DNA of 21,753 nt, from the NCBI GenBank assembly GCA_946539475.1, contig CAMNHM010000031.1, positions 1-21,753 of the forward strand, read 5' to 3'. This document shows, piece after piece, positions 1-8,894 of this stretch (position 1 is its first letter; every line of letters begins with the position of its first letter). A model generated the notes under the pieces. That model worked only from the letters and a program-made list of their open reading frames with translations. It did no database searches and was not told where the DNA came from. Both the position numbers and the translations under genes were made by a program. Origin of the DNA: an uncultured Prevotellaceae bacterium. GTDB lineage: Bacteria > Bacteroidota > Bacteroidia > Bacteroidales > Bacteroidaceae.

Positions 1-1376
1 CCTTCATCCTCGTCGAGGTCATACTGACCGGGGATGGGATCGGGCAGTGCTGCCCAGTCCTGACCGTGGCGCAGGCTGATGCAGCCCCAATTGCCAGGAT
101 TGTTCTTCTTGTAGTAGAACTTCACAACAGTGTTAGCAGCGATGGTCGTCCAGTCGAAGCCACCCCAAGCCATGTCTTGGTTGCCGTTCCAGCCTGAGCA
201 TACGAACTCACCTACCCAGATGGCCTGCTCGGGCGATTCGCTGTACATCATCACGGCACTGGTTTCGATTGTGTGGTTGTCGTGCTGCTTCATCTTGATC
301 TTACCATCGGTCATCTCCTCAGGCACGACGAAGCTGATTTGCGTTGCCGACTGGTTGAACTCACCCTTCTTCATCGGGTTCTCCAGTCCGGGCACTGTCA
401 TCTCAACGATACGGTCGAGGTTCTGTCCGGTGATAGTGAGGGTCATGCCAGCCTTTACGTCCTTGTTGGGAGTGATGCTCTCGAAGAATGCCATAGGCAC
501 GGTGATGTCGCAAGTGGCGGTGATGCCTGATGCTGAGGAGAGCGTGACAGTGCCTGAGACGGTCGTCATAGGAACGGTGACCTGCAGCGACTTGCCATCG
601 GCAGCTACGGTATAGTCCACCTCGCCCACGGCGGGGAACTCTACACCTGTGACCAGGTCGAGGTTAGCACCGTTGATGGTGATGGTGTTGCCGAAGTCGG
701 GTGTGGCATTCGAGACGCCGGTAATCTGGATGAAGTCGACGCTAAGGTTGCCTGCACCGACATTCTCAGCACCCTCGGAGCCATCATTGTATGCCAGCTC
801 ACCGCTCTTGGCCTCAGCCGGCACGCGCACCTGAATCTCGTTACGGGTGTTCTTCAGGAAGTCAGCAGCCTCAACGACCACATGGTCGAAGAACACCACC
901 TGCCCGATGTTCCACACATACTCACCCTTGATGGTGACGACGTCGCCCGGGTGTACCGATGTTGGCGAGTAGGAGCTCACCTTGATCTCCTCGGCGAAGG
1001 TGACGGAGGATGCTGAGACGATGGTGTCGCCGCTGTTGGTGACGAGGCAGAGCTTGCCGGGCACGCTCTGGTCGGGGATGGTGACGTCCATCTCCTGTGA
1101 GTTCTTTACCTGGAAGTCGGCGTTGATGAACGTTGTCGACGGGGTGAGCTTCTGGTTGCCTTCCGGGAAGAGCACCTCCTTGACGTTGTTCAGCTGTGTG
1201 CCCGTCAGGCGGATGGTCGCGCCACGCGTCACCGGCATCGGTCCGAAGGCCAGGATGTTCACGCCGCCCTTGCCATACTGGTTGGTATCGAGGTCGTCCT
1301 CGCTGCAGCTGGTGAACCCTGTGGTTGCAACCAGCGCCGCCATGGCCAATACTGATATGTTACGATAGATTTTCAT
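1..1376 (-). CDS. Surface glycan-binding lipoprotein with IPT/TIG repeats (SGBP-like), 3' end outside window
   Basis: The reading frame is open from the ATG at 1376 to the left edge, giving 458 complete codons with no stop, so the C-terminus is missing. The N-terminus is a lipoprotein signal with the lipid cysteine at residue 24 (GFTSC). It is followed by S-E-D-D, which resembles the acidic export signal that sends Bacteroidetes lipoproteins to the cell surface. About four Ig-like IPT/TIG modules follow (roughly residues 38-130, 131-215, 216-296 and 297-380), recognisable by repeated PxxxxxGxxxxIxGxxL patterns. From about residue 385 an aromatic-rich region begins (GWNGN, AWGGFDW, NWGCISL), which looks like the start of a carbohydrate-binding domain. 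It lies 21 nt downstream of the other glycan-binding gene and is probably cotranscribed with it and the SusC/SusD pair. Inferred role: holding a plant or microbial glycan at the surface for the transporter. The substrate cannot be read from this fragment. Confidence 0.85.
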   Translation of the reverse strand, partial: MKIYRNISVLAMAALVATTGFTSCSEDDLDTNQYGKGGVNILAFGPMPVTRGATIRLTGTQLNNVKEVLFPEGNQKLTPSTTFINADFQVKNSQEMDVTIPDQSVPGKLCLVTNSGDTIVSASSVTFAEEIKVSSYSPTSVHPGDVVTIKGEYVWNIGQVVFFDHVVVEAADFLKNTRNEIQVRVPAEAKSGELAYNDGSEGAENVGAGNLSVDFIQITGVSNATPDFGNTITINGANLDLVTGVEFPAVGEVDYTVAADGKSLQVTVPMTTVSGTVTLSSASGITATCDITVPMAFFESITPNKDVKAGMTLTITGQNLDRIVEMTVPGLENPMKKGEFNQSATQISFVVPEEMTDGKIKMKQHDNHTIETSAVMMYSESPEQAIWVGEFVCSGWNGNQDMAWGGFDWTTIAANTVVKFYYKKNNPGNWGCISLRHGQDWAALPDPIPGQYDLDEDE

Positions 1377-1397
1377 TGTCTTAAGTATTTAGATGTT

Positions 1398-2657
1398 TTA
1401 TAACTCTACCGCACGGATGTTGTCGATGCGGATGATTGGATGGCATGTGGTGCCGTTCTGCACACCATTCCAGATGAAGAGCGTCAAACCGGTGAAGTTC
1501 TCAGCAGTAAGCGGGGTGCCTGCCGGCGTTCCGTCCTCCAGATACTTGAAGGTGGAGAGAGGCAGGGTGACGGTCACCCATTTGCCGCCGGTGTCGTAGG
1601 AACCGGTCTGGTACCAAGGAGTCCACAGTCCACGAGGATAGTCCACATCGTGGAAGAAAGTGTTGTTGGCTGTAGCATTTGTCACCTGTGCGTCGCCAGT
1701 GAAGATACACTGCATGGAGAGGTTGGTCCAGGGATTGCTTGACGGGATGTTCACCTCGAACTTCAAGGCCATATTGGCGAAGTTTGCAAAGCTGACGCGG
1801 TCTGACAGACGGTCGGTGGCTTCCGGCCAGTATTCAAAACAGAGGTTTGAATCATCCCAAGCACCGTCGGTGAAGTCAACGTCACCCAGCAGCAGGTAGT
1901 AGCCGTCGAGGGAGTATTCGTCGTTGGAGATTCTTGCGCCGTGCCATCCGTGCTTGAACTGACCGTTGGCATAGTCGTCGGGCCAGCCGTTATCCCAGTC
2001 ATCGAACAACATGCCGCGCGTGTCGTGGTAGTTGAAGCGAGCCTTCTTCTTGCCATAGACGGTAGAAATCTCAATCGGACCTTCGCTCAGTCCATCAGGC
2101 ACGGTGAAGGTGATGGCGCTGATGGTGAAATCATCGATGTCCACCTTCTTGCCGCTGATGGTCAGCGTAAGCGGAGTGTTGGGGTCGTCTACGAAGTAGT
2201 TTCCATAGATGGTGGCCTTCTCTCCGGCTTTTGCCCACTCGTTGCTCATGTTGTTGATGTTCGGCCCGGGCACCAGCACGCTGAAGTCGTAGGTGGTGGT
2301 GTCGTTAGCGTTGTTGATCATGAAGATCTTGTTGTACACCACGTCGGGGATTTCTCCCGGCACGGTGACAATCATCGTGTTGTCGGTGATGAGGCTGGGG
2401 ATGAGCTGAGCCTCCTGATCGTTGAAGAACATCCTGGTGATGCTGCGCAGGTTCTCACCGACGATGCAGATGCTGTTGTCCATGTAGGCACCAGTGAGCA
2501 GTGAGTCGGCACTTGCCACGTTCACCGGGCGTATATAGTGGATGGTAGGTGTACCATCACTGATCTCATACTTATCCGGCTCGTCCTCACAGGCAGTGAA
2601 AGCCACGGGTGCGGCGAGGGCCGAGAGCAAGAGAAGACTATTGATTACTCTTTTCAT
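1398..2657 (-). CDS. Surface glycan-binding lipoprotein (SGBP-B type, xyloglucan-binding-domain-like C-terminus)
   Basis: A complete 419-residue lipoprotein with the lipid cysteine at residue 23 (AFTAC) and an acidic E-D-E tail directly after it. Residues of about 38-125 and 130-210 look like two IPT/TIG Ig-like modules. From about 213 a C-terminal domain starts with FDDWDNGW and contains many exposed-type aromatics (GYYLLLGDVDF, WTPWYQTG, LFIWNG), ending in IRIDNIRAVEL. This layout matches SGBP-B proteins, whose C-terminal domain was defined on a xyloglucan binder but is also found in loci for other beta-glycans. The gene lies 24 nt after the SusD stop and 21 nt before the next SGBP, so one transcript is likely. 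It should sit on the cell surface beside SusC/SusD and bind polysaccharide. Class is fairly certain; xyloglucan, mannan or mixed-linkage glucan cannot be told apart here. Confidence 0.87.
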   Translation of the reverse strand: MKRVINSLLLLSALAAPVAFTACEDEPDKYEISDGTPTIHYIRPVNVASADSLLTGAYMDNSICIVGENLRSITRMFFNDQEAQLIPSLITDNTMIVTVPGEIPDVVYNKIFMINNANDTTTYDFSVLVPGPNINNMSNEWAKAGEKATIYGNYFVDDPNTPLTLTISGKKVDIDDFTISAITFTVPDGLSEGPIEISTVYGKKKARFNYHDTRGMLFDDWDNGWPDDYANGQFKHGWHGARISNDEYSLDGYYLLLGDVDFTDGAWDDSNLCFEYWPEATDRLSDRVSFANFANMALKFEVNIPSSNPWTNLSMQCIFTGDAQVTNATANNTFFHDVDYPRGLWTPWYQTGSYDTGGKWVTVTLPLSTFKYLEDGTPAGTPLTAENFTGLTLFIWNGVQNGTTCHPIIRIDNIRAVEL

Positions 2658-2681
2658 AATTATAATAATGTATAAGATGGA

Positions 2682-4424
2682 TTAATACTGGTAGGTAGCG
2701 CGTACATCCACGTGGATGGGGTCTTCCTTCAGGTGGGGGTTGAAGGTGAGGTCCTCCATGGGGAATGGAACGACGAAACTGTTGATGCTGATGTTGGGGG
2801 CTGCCGTCTGGTCGTCGTACATGGCCGTCTGGTCGTTGCCCTCGTCGTCCTTGTTGACGAGCTGCCACTGGCCGGTCTTGTAGTAGTTCTCGAACATCGG
2901 GCCAAGGTTCCAATACTGGTTGCGACGCTGGCTCTTCAGCTCGTTGATGGCGCGGTCGGGATTGTAGTACGACAGGCGTACGAAGTCATACCAGCGGTCG
3001 CCCTCGCAGGCCAGCTCCAAACGGCGCTCCTTCCAGACATCGTCGAAAGTGAGCGAGGTAGCGGGAACCACGTTGGGGATGGCACGCTGACGAACGGCAT
3101 TGTAAGCCTTGAGTGCATCGGCATCGTTGCCCTGTCCGAGCAGCACCTTAGCCTCGGCCAGCACGAGGTAGACGTCGGCCAGGCGGAGGATCGGGGTGCA
3201 GAGCGAGCTGGCCATGCGTGCTGCCGACGTACCGAGGGCGGTCACGTGGTCGGCATTGTTGCCGTACATGTATTTCACCATGTTGCAGCCCGTAGGCGAG
3301 CGGTGCTCTTCCCATGCAGCGGGGTTGTAGGTCTTATCGAACTCAAAGCGCATGTAGTCGAAGCCGCCGTGGTCGCGCCACAGATAGGGGATGACATCAC
3401 CGACGGTCATCATCGTGGCCTTGCGGCGTGTGTCTACGTCAGGACGTGTAGCGGGATCGTCGAGGACGTTGAAGCCGAAGGCATCCTGCAGGTCCACTGA
3501 CGGGCCTGCCCATTCGCCCCAGCAGTCGCCATACTCATCCATGCCGGTCATGCCGAGATCAGACTGGAAGGAGTTCTGCGATGTCCACTGCGAGCTGACC
3601 ACCCAGCGCCATGCAATCATGTTCTCGGGCGAGTTGTTGCCTTCCAGGGTGAAGCAGTCGGCGTAGTTCTTTTCCAGCTCGCGGCCGCTGTTGTCCATCA
3701 CGTCCTTGGCCAACTCGGCAGCCTTCTGCAGGTCGGCCTGGTTCAGCTGTCCGCTCACGCCAGCCTTGGTCAGGTACACCTTAGCCAGCAGACCCTTGGC
3801 ACAGTACTTGTCCAGACGGCCCTTCGTGCACTGCTCAGGCAGCAGTTCGATGGCCTTCTCCAGCGTCATGACGATATACTCGTAGACATCGGCCTTCTGC
3901 ACCTTTGGCTGGTCGTTGTAGGTGCCGGCCTCAATCATCGAGGCATTGTCGTGCACGATGGGCACATCACCGAATGTACGTACCAGGTAGAAGTAGGCCA
4001 TGGCCTTCCACAGCAGGCACTCGCCCATGGTCTGGTTCTTCACTGCCTCCGAGGCGCCGCCGTTTTCGATGTAGTGACGCACAACGTTGGAGTGGCCGTT
4101 GACAGCCCACAGCGAGTAGGACATGTTGCGGATATGCTGGTTGTTCGACGTCAGTCCAAAACGCAGGAATCCCGTATAGTCGCCGCCATCCGAGAGATAG
4201 ATGTTGCCTGCCATGACGTCAAACGAGAAGAAGCCACGCTGGAAGTCGTACCAGGGCGAATTGTAAAGGTAGTCGACGGCAGCGATGCATTCTGCGTCGG
4301 TCTTGTAGTAGCCGCCGGCGACGTATCCGTCTTCAGTAGGGCGATCGAGGAAGTCTTCACATGATGTCAGGCCCAATCCTAGGACTGCGGCTGTCAAGAA
4401 TACTTTTATCTTATTATGTTTCAT
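2682..4424 (-). CDS. SusD-like starch-binding-family lipoprotein (RagB/SusD)
   Basis: A 580-residue SusD-family lipoprotein, a typical length. The signal ends in the lipobox LTSC (Cys22) followed by E-D. Family landmarks are visible: WKAMAYFYLVRTFGDVPIV around residues 139-156 (the TPR-like helical core), NNSPENM at 263-269, and near the C-terminus the ERRLELACEGDRWYDFVR stretch, all seen across SusD proteins. It is known to form the hinged lid over its SusC partner and to capture oligosaccharides. It starts 19 nt after the SusC stop, so the two are translated from one mRNA. The binding-site aromatics are not conserved enough across the family for me to name the glycan. The following two surface glycan-binding genes point to a complex polysaccharide rather than a simple oligosaccharide. 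Confidence 0.95.
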   Translation of the reverse strand: MKHNKIKVFLTAAVLGLGLTSCEDFLDRPTEDGYVAGGYYKTDAECIAAVDYLYNSPWYDFQRGFFSFDVMAGNIYLSDGGDYTGFLRFGLTSNNQHIRNMSYSLWAVNGHSNVVRHYIENGGASEAVKNQTMGECLLWKAMAYFYLVRTFGDVPIVHDNASMIEAGTYNDQPKVQKADVYEYIVMTLEKAIELLPEQCTKGRLDKYCAKGLLAKVYLTKAGVSGQLNQADLQKAAELAKDVMDNSGRELEKNYADCFTLEGNNSPENMIAWRWVVSSQWTSQNSFQSDLGMTGMDEYGDCWGEWAGPSVDLQDAFGFNVLDDPATRPDVDTRRKATMMTVGDVIPYLWRDHGGFDYMRFEFDKTYNPAAWEEHRSPTGCNMVKYMYGNNADHVTALGTSAARMASSLCTPILRLADVYLVLAEAKVLLGQGNDADALKAYNAVRQRAIPNVVPATSLTFDDVWKERRLELACEGDRWYDFVRLSYYNPDRAINELKSQRRNQYWNLGPMFENYYKTGQWQLVNKDDEGNDQTAMYDDQTAAPNISINSFVVPFPMEDLTFNPHLKEDPIHVDVRATYQY

Positions 4425-4443
4425 GATAATGGTCTCCTATATG

Positions 4444-7400
4444 TTAGAATGAAATGTTCAGGCCAAAGGTGCAGGTAAAGGGCGAAGGATAGCGGCCGTT
4501 ATCCAAGCCGAACACATAGCCGTTGGCATCGGTGGTGGATGCACCGATCTCAGGGTCGTAGCCGTCGTAGCCGGTGATAGTCAGCACGTTCTGCAGGTTG
4601 CAGTACAGGCGGAGGTTCTCCAGGTAGAGCTTCTTGATGATGCTCTTGGGGAAGGTGTAGCCCAGCGATACGTTCTTCAGACGGATATAGCTGCCATCCT
4701 CAATGTAGCGGCTCGAGATGTTCTGGTTGTAGCCGTTGCCCAGGGCCACACGCGGGGTCTGCGTACCGGGGTTGGTGACGTAGACGTTGGTCACGTCGTT
4801 GTACCAGGCGCTGCCGTCCTCATAGACCTTGTTGGCATCGATGGGAGCCAGCTGGGCGCGGTCGGCAATCTTCTCCTGGATCTGGTTGTTCCATGTGCTC
4901 GTCATCGACGTCAGGGGAATGGAGGTGTAGTTCATCACCTTGTTGCCATACGAGCCGTTGATGAAGAGGCTCAGGTCGAAGTTCTTGTAGTTGAACGTGT
5001 TCGTGAAGCCGAAGGTGAACTTAGGCAGCGGCGAGCCAATATGGGTCTTGTCGCTCTCGTCGATGATGCCGTCGTTATTGACATCCTTGAACTTCAGGTC
5101 GCCAGGCCACACGGTGTTGTTCTTGCTGTACTTCGTGGGATCGGTGACGTGCTGCCAAGTACCGTCCTCAGCCTGCACGACCGACTGGGCATACAGGGTG
5201 TTGACGGGCGAGGCGAGAATGTCGTCGAAGCTGGTGTAGACGCCTTCCACCTCATAGCCGTAGAAGTCGTACATCGGGCGACCCACTGACGACACGGCCA
5301 CCACGTCGCTCCACTGGCCGTAGCCGATGATGGCGGCTGAGGTGGTGCCCTGCAGGGCTACCAGTTTGTTCTTGTTGAACGAGAACTGCAGGTCGGTGTC
5401 CCACGAGAAATCCTTCGTCAGCACGGGGGTAGCCTTCAGCTCAATCTCCAGACCGGTGTTGCGCATGGTGCCGTAGTTGCCGTAAGGAGCGCTGAGGGCC
5501 GACGAGCCGTTACCCTGCGTACCCAGGTATGAGGGCAGCTGCATCAGCATGAGCATGTCCTTCGACTCCTTCTTGTACCAGTCGATGATCAGGTTCAGGC
5601 GGTTGTTGAAGAAACCGAGGTCAAGACCCAGGTCTACCTGCTCCTGTGTCTCCCACTGGATGGCCTCGTTGGGCAGGCCACTGGGACGATAGGATTGACC
5701 GAGTGCCGATGGCATCACGCCCAGGGCGACACCCCACTTGTAGCCACCGATGTTGGCATTACCTGTCTGGCCCCAGCCCACGCGGATCTTACCATTGCTG
5801 AGCCAGCCCTCTGCAAAGTTCTTGATGAACTCCTCGTTCGAGAAGCGCCAGCTGGCTGCCAGCGAGTGGAAGCCTGCCCAGCGGTTCTTCGGACCGAAGT
5901 TCGACGAGCCGTCGTAACGGTAGGTATATGTAGCGTAGTAGCGATCGTCATAATTATAGGTTTCGCGCGTGAAGAACGAAGCCATCGAAGCCGAGCCGAA
6001 GCCCGAACTGTAGTCCTTGTCGGCCTTCTCCACGAGGTTCGGGTTCTGCACGTCGTTGCGAGGCAGGTTCTGGCCGGTGATGCCCATGTACTTCCACTTC
6101 GACTCCCAGCACTCCTGTCCGAGCATGGCTGTGAAGTTGTGCTTGCCTATCTGGCCAGTGTAGGTCAGGTAGTTCTTCAGCTGCCAGAACTTGTTGTTGT
6201 TCGACTGCCAGTGATCCTGGTTGCCCGGCTTCTGCCAGCCGCCCAGGTCGACGGAGGGCTCCCATGTCTCGGCGTTGCTGCCGCTGATGTCGTAGCCCAG
6301 CTCGGCGTGCCACACCAGGTTCTTAATGGGTGTCACCTCAGCGAAGATGTTACCCGTCAGCTTGCGGCGCTCCAGGGTGTAGGAGTACATATTGGCCAGT
6401 GCAACGGGGTTGGGGTTGGTATATCCCTGACGAGCCTCGGCATAGTAGTTGCCGAAGACGTCGTAGATGGGTATGTCGGGCAGCGTGGTCAGCGAGTAGG
6501 TGATGATACCCTCGGTACCGTCGGCCTTCTTCAGGTCGTCGTTGGTGGTCGAGAAGGTGGTCGACATGCCGAGCTTCAGCCAGGGCTTGAGCTGGGCGTC
6601 GAGGTTGGCACGCACGGAGTAGCGGGTGAACTCCGATCCGATGATGGTACCTTCCTGGTTCATGTAGTTACCGCTGACGAAGTACTGCACCTTGTCGGTA
6701 CCGCCCTGGGCGCTCACCTGGTGGCTGTGCTGCAGGGCTGTCTGGAACACGGCGTCCTGCCAGTTCGTACCCTTGCCCAGGATCGAGGGATCAGAGTAGT
6801 TGGGGTTGGCCTGGCTGGAAACAATCCATCCGTTGTCGACAAAGTCCTGATAGTAGCCGGCATACTCGCGCAGGTTCATCATGTCGAGGCGCTTGGCCTG
6901 ACGGTTGACGGCGAACATGCCGTCGTAGCTAAACTTGGCGTCGCCGGCCTTACCACGCTTGGTGGTGATGAGCACCACACCGTTGGCACCCTGGGCACCA
7001 TAGATGGCGGTGGCGGAGGCATCCTTCAGAATCTCCATCGACACGATGTCCGAGGGGTTCAGCGTCGACAGCGGAGAGATGGTCGACACCTTACCGTTGC
7101 CCAGACGGTCGCCCAGACCGTAGTCGGCACCGCTCTGGCCACCGCTCTGCACAATGACACCATCGATGACGTAGAGCGGCTCCTGGTTGGCATTGATTGA
7201 GCCGATACCACGCACTCGGATAGAAGACGACGAGCCGGGAGCACCTGAGGTGGTGACGGCAGTCACACCTGTGGCACGTCCCTGCAGCGACTGGTCGAGC
7301 GAAGTGATGACACTGCCCTTCAGCGACTCCTCATTGATAGACGTCGATGCTCCGGAGAGGTCGCTCTTCTTCATCGTACCGTAACCGACGACGACGACCT

Positions 7401-7770
7401 CGTTCAGCATCTGGCGGTCTTCCTCGATCGTGATGTTGTACACGTTCTGGCCCGAGGTGACCTTCACTTCCTTGGGCAAGTAGCCCACATAGGTGACCAC
7501 CAGCGTCTGGCCAGGACTGGCTTGCAACGAGAAGTTGCCGTCGAAGTCAGTGCTCACGCCGATGGTAGTGCCTTTCACCTTAACGGTTGCACCAACGACC
7601 GGCCCCAGGGCATCGCTGACAACACCCGTAATTTTCTTTGCCTGTTGCACCTCAGTGGGCAGTGGCGACGCTTCTCCTCCACCCACGGCGAGCACCTGCG
7701 GCGAGTAGCATAGCAATGAAGCTAGGCAAATTGCCGCAAGCATGGATTCTTTACTGCAATTTAATTTCAT
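4444..7770 (-). CDS. SusC-like TonB-dependent outer-membrane transporter (RagA/SusC)
   Basis: A 1108-residue SusC-family transporter, full size. A signal peptide (about residues 1-28) is followed by a carboxypeptidase-like regulatory domain (about 48-116: ITGVVSDALGPVVGATVKVK to the ITIEED end), then the signature NEVVVVGYGTMKKSDLSG at about 123-140, the plug (SLQGRATGV, IRVRGIGSIN, PLYVIDGV, SATAIYGAQGANGVVLITTK) and a 22-strand-type barrel ending in the aromatic-terminated NISF. It imports oligosaccharides across the outer membrane using TonB energy, with the SusD encoded 19 nt downstream as lid. No STN anti-sigma-signalling domain precedes the regulatory domain, so ECF sigma/anti-sigma control of this locus is unlikely. 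The ATG at 7770 follows an AT-rich leader with a good promoter box, so this is the first gene of the four-gene unit. Confidence 0.96.
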   Translation of the reverse strand: MKLNCSKESMLAAICLASLLCYSPQVLAVGGGEASPLPTEVQQAKKITGVVSDALGPVVGATVKVKGTTIGVSTDFDGNFSLQASPGQTLVVTYVGYLPKEVKVTSGQNVYNITIEEDRQMLNEVVVVGYGTMKKSDLSGASTSINEESLKGSVITSLDQSLQGRATGVTAVTTSGAPGSSSSIRVRGIGSINANQEPLYVIDGVIVQSGGQSGADYGLGDRLGNGKVSTISPLSTLNPSDIVSMEILKDASATAIYGAQGANGVVLITTKRGKAGDAKFSYDGMFAVNRQAKRLDMMNLREYAGYYQDFVDNGWIVSSQANPNYSDPSILGKGTNWQDAVFQTALQHSHQVSAQGGTDKVQYFVSGNYMNQEGTIIGSEFTRYSVRANLDAQLKPWLKLGMSTTFSTTNDDLKKADGTEGIITYSLTTLPDIPIYDVFGNYYAEARQGYTNPNPVALANMYSYTLERRKLTGNIFAEVTPIKNLVWHAELGYDISGSNAETWEPSVDLGGWQKPGNQDHWQSNNNKFWQLKNYLTYTGQIGKHNFTAMLGQECWESKWKYMGITGQNLPRNDVQNPNLVEKADKDYSSGFGSASMASFFTRETYNYDDRYYATYTYRYDGSSNFGPKNRWAGFHSLAASWRFSNEEFIKNFAEGWLSNGKIRVGWGQTGNANIGGYKWGVALGVMPSALGQSYRPSGLPNEAIQWETQEQVDLGLDLGFFNNRLNLIIDWYKKESKDMLMLMQLPSYLGTQGNGSSALSAPYGNYGTMRNTGLEIELKATPVLTKDFSWDTDLQFSFNKNKLVALQGTTSAAIIGYGQWSDVVAVSSVGRPMYDFYGYEVEGVYTSFDDILASPVNTLYAQSVVQAEDGTWQHVTDPTKYSKNNTVWPGDLKFKDVNNDGIIDESDKTHIGSPLPKFTFGFTNTFNYKNFDLSLFINGSYGNKVMNYTSIPLTSMTSTWNNQIQEKIADRAQLAPIDANKVYEDGSAWYNDVTNVYVTNPGTQTPRVALGNGYNQNISSRYIEDGSYIRLKNVSLGYTFPKSIIKKLYLENLRLYCNLQNVLTITGYDGYDPEIGASTTDANGYVFGLDNGRYPSPFTCTFGLNISF

Positions 7771-7827
7771 AGGGTTAATAATTAGTTGTTATAATTTAGA
7801 CTATTCTCGGGCTTTAGTTTCTGGGTG

Positions 7828-7861
7828 CAAAGATAGTGTTTTTTCCTCAACCCACATGCAA
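7828..7861 (-). promoter_or_regulatory. Probable Bacteroidetes-type promoter for the SusC operon
   Basis: Read on the minus strand, 7835-7828 is TATCTTTG, an exact match to the Bacteroides -7 consensus TAnnTTTG. A TTG that could act as the -33 box lies at 7861-7859. The spacer of 23 nt is slightly longer than the usual centre-to-centre distance, so the upstream box is less certain. The predicted start of transcription near 7820-7825 gives a leader of about 50 nt before the SusC ATG at 7770. The surrounding DNA is much richer in A+T than the genes. Confidence 0.6.
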
Positions 7862-7911
7862 TTATCTTGTCATTTGTTGATACTTTTTTGCTAAAAAATC
7901 AAAAATGCAAG

Positions 7912-7938
7912 TTAAAAGTGTCTTCTATGCTGAAGACA
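7912..7938 (-). terminator. Candidate hairpin terminator after the endonuclease-like gene
   Basis: A perfect 7-bp inverted repeat (7919-7925 and 7932-7938, TGTCTTC/GAAGACA on the minus strand) with a 6-nt loop lies about 60 nt beyond the stop at 8001. On the minus strand it is followed by a short T-rich run (CTTTTAACTT). It falls between the broken endonuclease gene and the SusC promoter, where a terminator would be expected. The T-run is short, so it could instead be a regulator's operator upstream of the SusC promoter. Apart from this and the promoter, I see nothing else in the 230-bp gap 7771-8000. Confidence 0.4.
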
Positions 7939-8000
7939 GTATTCAAAAAGGGCAATAAATGAGACTATTAAGGGGTTGCAGGACGGTAGGCTCTGGCCTC

Positions 8001-8863
8001 TCAGAAAGAGAGGTGTACGAAGACGGGATAATGGTCGGAGGGCAGCCGGCGCTCGGCCTGGTCGCCCAGCCCGTTCCAATAGGTGTTGGTGAGGATGCCA
8101 TAGCGGTCGACGGTGAACGCTGGCGACACCATCACGTGGTCGATGCGGCTCGTGGTCTTGCGGTCGGCCTGGTAGTTGTTGAACGTGCCGTTCTCGGCGA
8201 AGCGCTGGCGGGCGTGCTCGTAACAGTCGCGGAGCAGTCCGGAGGTGGTGAAGAGGGTGTAGACCTCGCTGCGCTGGTCGACGTTGAAATCGCCGGTGAG
8301 CACCACGGGTGTGTGTCCTGCCAGCTGGCGTATGCGCTCTATGACGAGCTTCGCTCCCTCTCGGCGGGCGACGACTCCCACGTGGTCCATGTGGAGGTTA
8401 AAGAAGAAGAAGGTCTTGCGACTCTTCCTGTCGCGGAACTTCCCCCATGTACAGATGCGGATACAGGCAGCATCCCACCCCAGTGCTGGCTTCTCCGGCG
8501 TCTCCGAGAGCCAGAAGTGTCCTGAGTCCATGAGCCGCATCCGCTGTTTGTCATAGAAGATGGCGGCATACTCGCCCGCCTTCTTCCCGTCGTCGCGCCC
8601 CACGCCGATATAGTCGTAGTCGGGAAGCAGCTGGAGCATGTCCTTTAGCTGTCCGTGGAGCACCTCCTGCGTGCCCAGCACATCGGGATGCTCGAAGGCT
8701 ATCTGTGCACAGACGACGGGGCATCGCTGTTTCCACCCGTTGCCGTCGCGCGCATCGTCGTTATTTGATAGCGGATGTTGTAGGAGCCGACATAGAGTTG
8801 CTGTGCCATGGCGGTGGCAGCGAAGAGGACTAGTACGACCGTTGCGAGGAGACTTTTCTTCAT
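8001..8863 (-). pseudogene. Secreted endonuclease/exonuclease/phosphatase-family protein, broken by one frameshift
   Basis: The gene starts at the ATG at 8863 with a clear signal peptide (MKKSLLATVVLVLFAATAMA) and continues QQLYVGSYNIRY, the first conserved block of this metal-dependent hydrolase fold. At about 8763-8770 the reading frame breaks: the expected continuation (NNDDARDGNGWKQRCPVVC) lies in the -1 frame and runs to the stop at 8001, while the first frame stops at 8699. A GTG at 8681 is not a credible start because it sits inside the conserved DVLGTQE motif. Downstream blocks are intact: GTQE, NLHMDHVG, GDFN, and the C-terminal SDHYPV with the catalytic His. Restoring one base gives 287 residues, the normal length for this family of secreted Bacteroidetes enzymes. 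Substrate unknown; such folds cleave DNA, sugar phosphates or lipids. It starts 31 nt after murI. It is either a recent pseudogene or a sequencing or assembly error. Confidence 0.85.
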
Positions 8864-8894
8864 GGCTGGAATGGGTTTGGATGAATCGGGCTGC

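Noticed and set aside
5695..7200. 501-codon plus-strand open frame antisense to the first SusC
   Set aside because: Same reason: low-complexity Val/Gly/His-rich product, no promoter box or ribosome-binding region, opposite a well-supported transporter gene.
7997..8013. 6-bp hairpin over the stop codon of the endonuclease-like gene
   Set aside because: Perfect short stem, but not followed by a T-run; the hairpin at 7919-7938 is a better terminator candidate.
8760..8775. Programmed -1 ribosomal frameshift in the endonuclease-like gene
   Set aside because: No slippery X-XXY-YYZ heptamer in the right register and no clear downstream structure; a simple one-base loss explains the data.
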